Positions 5,954 to 8,113 of a DNA stretch of 8,113 nucleotides are shown piece by piece. The position numbers were made by a program, and so were the translations under genes. Within the stretch, counting starts at the first letter, position 1. Every line of letters starts with the position of its first letter. A model generated the notes under the pieces. The model did not search any database and was not told the DNA's origin. It saw only the letters and a list, made by a program, of their open reading frames with translations. This stretch comes from Acidobacteriota bacterium. GTDB lineage: Bacteria; Acidobacteriota; Thermoanaerobaculia; Gp7-AA8. The DNA lies in the NCBI GenBank assembly GCA_003223695.1, contig QHVY01000243.1, positions 1 through 8,113 on the forward strand, given 5' to 3'.

Positions 5954-7357
5954 ATGCAGATCGCCGCGGCGGGAGATCGCGCTCTTCTGATCACCCTCAG
6001 CGGCGCATCGAGCGCACGGCTGCGGGCGGCGGCGGAACGCGCTCGCGACATCGCCGGCGTCGTCGCGGCGATCGTCGGACACGAATCGATTTACGTAATC
6101 GGCACGAACGATCGCGCTGCGGTGCAACGCGCTGTCGATCAAGCGAGTGAATCGAATGCCGGCTCGCAAGTGAAGCATCGCATCAACGTCTCGTTTCACG
6201 ATGACTACGCACTCGATCTGAGCGAATTTCTGGCGCGCGTTGATGTGACACGCGAACACTTTCTGCAGCGACTGCCCTCGATTCGGCTGTCAGTTCGCTA
6301 TCTCGGTTTTCGCGCCGGCTTCGCATATCTCGATGGCTGGCCGGCGGAATGGGCGATGCCACGCCGCGCCACGTCGCGTAATCGAGTGCCGGGCGGAAGT
6401 TTCGGCATCGCCGCCGCGATGGCCGGCTTCTATCCCGTCGATTCTCCCGGCGGCTGGAACATCCTCGGCCGCACCGACGCGCCGCTGTGGGATCCGACGC
6501 GCGAGCCGCCTAATCTTTTCGCGCCCGGAGATGAGATTGAAATTGTCCCGACGCTCAACGTAGAACCGCCTCTCAGGCGGTTCGAGCCGGCTGAGAGCCG
6601 GCTCTACGTTGGTGATCCGATTGCCGAAATCATCACTCCCGGCCAATTGACAACGATCGTCGGTCCGCCCGATTGGTCGCGGCTCGAGCACGGCCTCCCG
6701 CCCGGCGGGCCGTTTGACGAAGAGGCAGCGGCAATCGCGAATGTAGCGGTCGGAAATCCTCCAGGTGCGCCTCTGCTCGAATGCGTGCTCGTCGGACCGA
6801 AAATACGTACCGAGCGCCGCCTCGCATTTTGCGACGCGGACCTCAACATTCGCGATACGAACGACATCGGCCGAATTCACGGCATGCGCGGCTATCTGGC
6901 GATCGAAGGAGGAATCGATGAGATGCGGCTGCGCTATGCCGAGGCGCCGACGGTGGTGAAAAAGGGGGACACTCTGTGGAGCGCCGCCGTCCCCGGCGGC
7001 GCGATGGACCGCCGGGGACGGCGGTCCTCCACCGAACCACTCACCGTCCACATCATGCGCGGGCCGCACGACGCGCCGCCGCTGCCGGAAGAGTGGGAAG
7101 TCACGCCGCAGATGAATCGCGTCGGCATTCGTTTGCGGCCGCTGAAACCGATCGACGTGAAGCTGCCGGCCGATTTGCCGTCGTTAGGCGCGCAATTCGG
7201 AACACTGCAATGGCACGCGGACGGAACATTGATGGCGTTAGGCCCGGATCATCCTGTGACCGGCGGCTATCTGCAGCCGGCCACGGTGATTTCGAGCGAG
7301 CGCTGGAAACTGGCGCAGCTTGCGCCCGGCGATCACATCAAGTTAATCGCCGTATGA
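5954..7357 (+). CDS. Fused 5-oxoprolinase subunits PxpB-PxpC (KipI-KipA type)
   Basis: A 467-residue fusion. Residues 1-200 are a PxpB/KipI (allophanate hydrolase subunit 1 type) domain with SVRYLGFRAGFAYLDG, VPGGSFGIAAAMAGFYP and SPGGWNILGRTDAPLWDP, ending in FAPGDEIEIVPT. Residues about 224-467 are a PxpC/KipA (subunit 2) domain: ITPGQLTTIV, GLPPGGPFDEEAAAIANVAVGN, GMRGYLAIEGGID, MNRVGIRL and HPVTGGYLQPATVI. Together with PxpA, such subunits cleave 5-oxoproline to glutamate using ATP; no pxpA lies in this window. ATG 5954 (MQIAAAGDRALLITL) fits the family start; GTG 5915 would add 13 residues and overlap the divergent gene. The junction (202-219) is encoded by repeat E, and residues 341-360 by repeat F. 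The PxpC half is shorter than usual (about 245 versus 310-330) and lacks or alters several conserved motifs, so activity on 5-oxoproline is uncertain; the family call itself is firm. Confidence 0.9.
   Translation: MQIAAAGDRALLITLSGASSARLRAAAERARDIAGVVAAIVGHESIYVIGTNDRAAVQRAVDQASESNAGSQVKHRINVSFHDDYALDLSEFLARVDVTREHFLQRLPSIRLSVRYLGFRAGFAYLDGWPAEWAMPRRATSRNRVPGGSFGIAAAMAGFYPVDSPGGWNILGRTDAPLWDPTREPPNLFAPGDEIEIVPTLNVEPPLRRFEPAESRLYVGDPIAEIITPGQLTTIVGPPDWSRLEHGLPPGGPFDEEAAAIANVAVGNPPGAPLLECVLVGPKIRTERRLAFCDADLNIRDTNDIGRIHGMRGYLAIEGGIDEMRLRYAEAPTVVKKGDTLWSAAVPGGAMDRRGRRSSTEPLTVHIMRGPHDAPPLPEEWEVTPQMNRVGIRLRPLKPIDVKLPADLPSLGAQFGTLQWHADGTLMALGPDHPVTGGYLQPATVISSERWKLAQLAPGDHIKLIAV
6557..6610. repeat. 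Palindromic repeat, two-hairpin type, copy E, at domain junction
   Basis: A 54-base element inside the pxpB-pxpC fusion. Outer arms 6557-6564 and 6603-6610 pair over eight bases (AACGTAGA). Hairpins pair 6563-6571 with 6575-6583 (GAACCGCCT) and 6584-6592 with 6596-6604 (GAGCCGGCT). It is translated as NVEPPLRRFEPAESRLYV, exactly between the two catalytic domains. Confidence 0.88.
6976..7032. repeat. Long single-hairpin repeat, copy F, in frame
   Basis: Arms 6976-6999 and 7009-7032 are 24 bases each and pair with two mismatches, around a nine-base loop (CGCGATGGA, 7000-7008). It lies in frame in the PxpC half, giving about LWSAAVPGGAMDRRGRRSST. Its single long stem and GC-rich core differ from the two-hairpin copies, so I treat it as a separate family. 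Confidence 0.88.
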
Positions 7358-7384
7358 GTATCCCTGCCGCGCGCGCACGCGGAA

Positions 7385-8113
7385 CTAGGGATTCTTCACA
7401 GCGACATCCACCTTCTGATAGCCGTTTCCGCTGCGTGCCTTCGTGTAGTAGCTGATCAGGTAGTAACCGTTCGACAGCTTATCGATCTGACGCAGCGCCG
7501 GCGCGAAGCTCGTGTTGTAGCGGAAATATTGTCCGTTGGTGTCGCCGGCGATCCGCTCGAGCGTTTGGTGCACGAACGGCGGCTGGTCCGGATTTTCGAG
7601 AAGACTGACCGGATAGACGGTCACGTCCGCTCGATTGAGCGCCCGGATCATTGGATCGTAGTAGCGGCTTGGTGACACGACCATGCCGTTTTGAATCTGC
7701 TCTCCCGGTTCGACCACGCCGACGGAGAAGAGAACGATGTCCTTGCGCGCCCGAATCGGACGAAGCTGGTTGCCGAGGAGCTCGAGCGCTTGGTAGACCG
7801 TTCCGGTGGCGTCGACGATCTGGGAGCTGTCATTGCGGAGAATCGAAGGTGTGCCGGGCTCCGCATTCGAGTGCGTCAGGCCGAGACCGAACCTCGACGT
7901 TGAATCGACCGCGCGCTCGAGTTGCTGCCTATCGTTGGTGAAGTCGCTGTACACCTTCAGACGGACATCGTGGCTCACGACCGCTGCGAAGTCCGTCGGT
8001 TTCATCTGATTGTGGATGAAATCCTTCACGCCACGGCGCGCGAGCGACAGGCGATCGAAAAATGCGCCGCCGCTGTTCGGCTTATCAAAGAAGAAGACGA
8101 AGTAGCGCTGATC
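7385..8113 (-). CDS. VWA-like protein, Acidobacterial VWFA-related type, 3' part
   Basis: C-terminal 242 residues of a gene that enters from the right edge; the frame is open to base 8113 and the GTG at 8027-8029 is internal. The visible start DQRYFVFFFDKPNSGGAFFD corresponds to the first beta strand of a von Willebrand factor A fold, normally followed by the metal-binding DxSxS; here DKPNS is a degenerate version. Later come FAAVVSHDVRLKVYSDFTND with a following RQQLERAV, then ARKDIVLFSVG and ALNRADVTVYPVSL, and a beta-rich tail NGYYLISYYTKARSGNGYQKVDVAV. This order fits the VWFA-related domain proteins abundant in Acidobacteriota, usually secreted and of unknown role. Signal peptide and N-terminus are outside the window. 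The stop is TAG at 7385-7387, 27 bases from the convergent pxp gene. Confidence 0.8.
   Translation of the reverse strand, partial: DQRYFVFFFDKPNSGGAFFDRLSLARRGVKDFIHNQMKPTDFAAVVSHDVRLKVYSDFTNDRQQLERAVDSTSRFGLGLTHSNAEPGTPSILRNDSSQIVDATGTVYQALELLGNQLRPIRARKDIVLFSVGVVEPGEQIQNGMVVSPSRYYDPMIRALNRADVTVYPVSLLENPDQPPFVHQTLERIAGDTNGQYFRYNTSFAPALRQIDKLSNGYYLISYYTKARSGNGYQKVDVAVKNP

Noticed and set aside
434..7032. The repeats as a CRISPR array or insertion sequence ends
   Set aside because: Copies are irregularly spaced over kilobases, differ in sequence, and have no spacers, transposase or paired terminal repeats flanking a common cargo.

Overview
The window looks like ordinary chromosome from a high-GC bacterium, most likely an Acidobacteriota member. 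The best taxonomic hint is the partial gene at the right end, which resembles the VWFA-related domain family typical of Acidobacteriota. Dense hairpin repeats, some translated inside genes, fit the same group. This placement is inference; no rRNA or other marker is present.

Layout, left to right. On the plus strand: the 3' end of a deoxynucleoside kinase (1-409), panB (about 534-1346), panC (1455-2330), an uncharacterised membrane-anchored protein (2305-3288), and a polytopic GT-C-like glycosyltransferase (3285-4475). The last three overlap or nearly touch, so they are probably co-transcribed. A compact RNB-family exoribonuclease follows on the minus strand (4469-5926), convergent with the glycosyltransferase. 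Divergent from it is a fused PxpB-PxpC (KipI-KipA) 5-oxoprolinase-type protein (5954-7357). A minus-strand VWA-like protein (7385 to the window end) closes the region. PanB and PanC make two of the steps to pantothenate (vitamin B5, precursor of CoA); the other genes have no obvious metabolic link to them.

The most unusual content is six inverted-repeat elements in 8.1 kb. Four (434-486, 3474-3525, 4415-4464, 6557-6610) share one architecture: a short outer stem enclosing two hairpins, with the hairpin arms differing between copies while staying paired. One (6976-7032) is a single long hairpin. One (1353-1455) is a large inverted repeat of a different family. Each sits at or inside a gene: at the lost or unclear start of panB, right up to the panC start codon, in frame inside a cytoplasmic or periplasmic loop of the glycosyltransferase, at that protein's C-terminus, at the junction of the PxpB and PxpC domains, and inside the PxpC domain. 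The window therefore suggests a palindromic repeat family that moves into genes and is tolerated as in-frame peptide, redefining starts, ends and linkers. No transposase, CRISPR array, tRNA or rRNA is visible, and no non-coding stretch exceeds about 125 bases.
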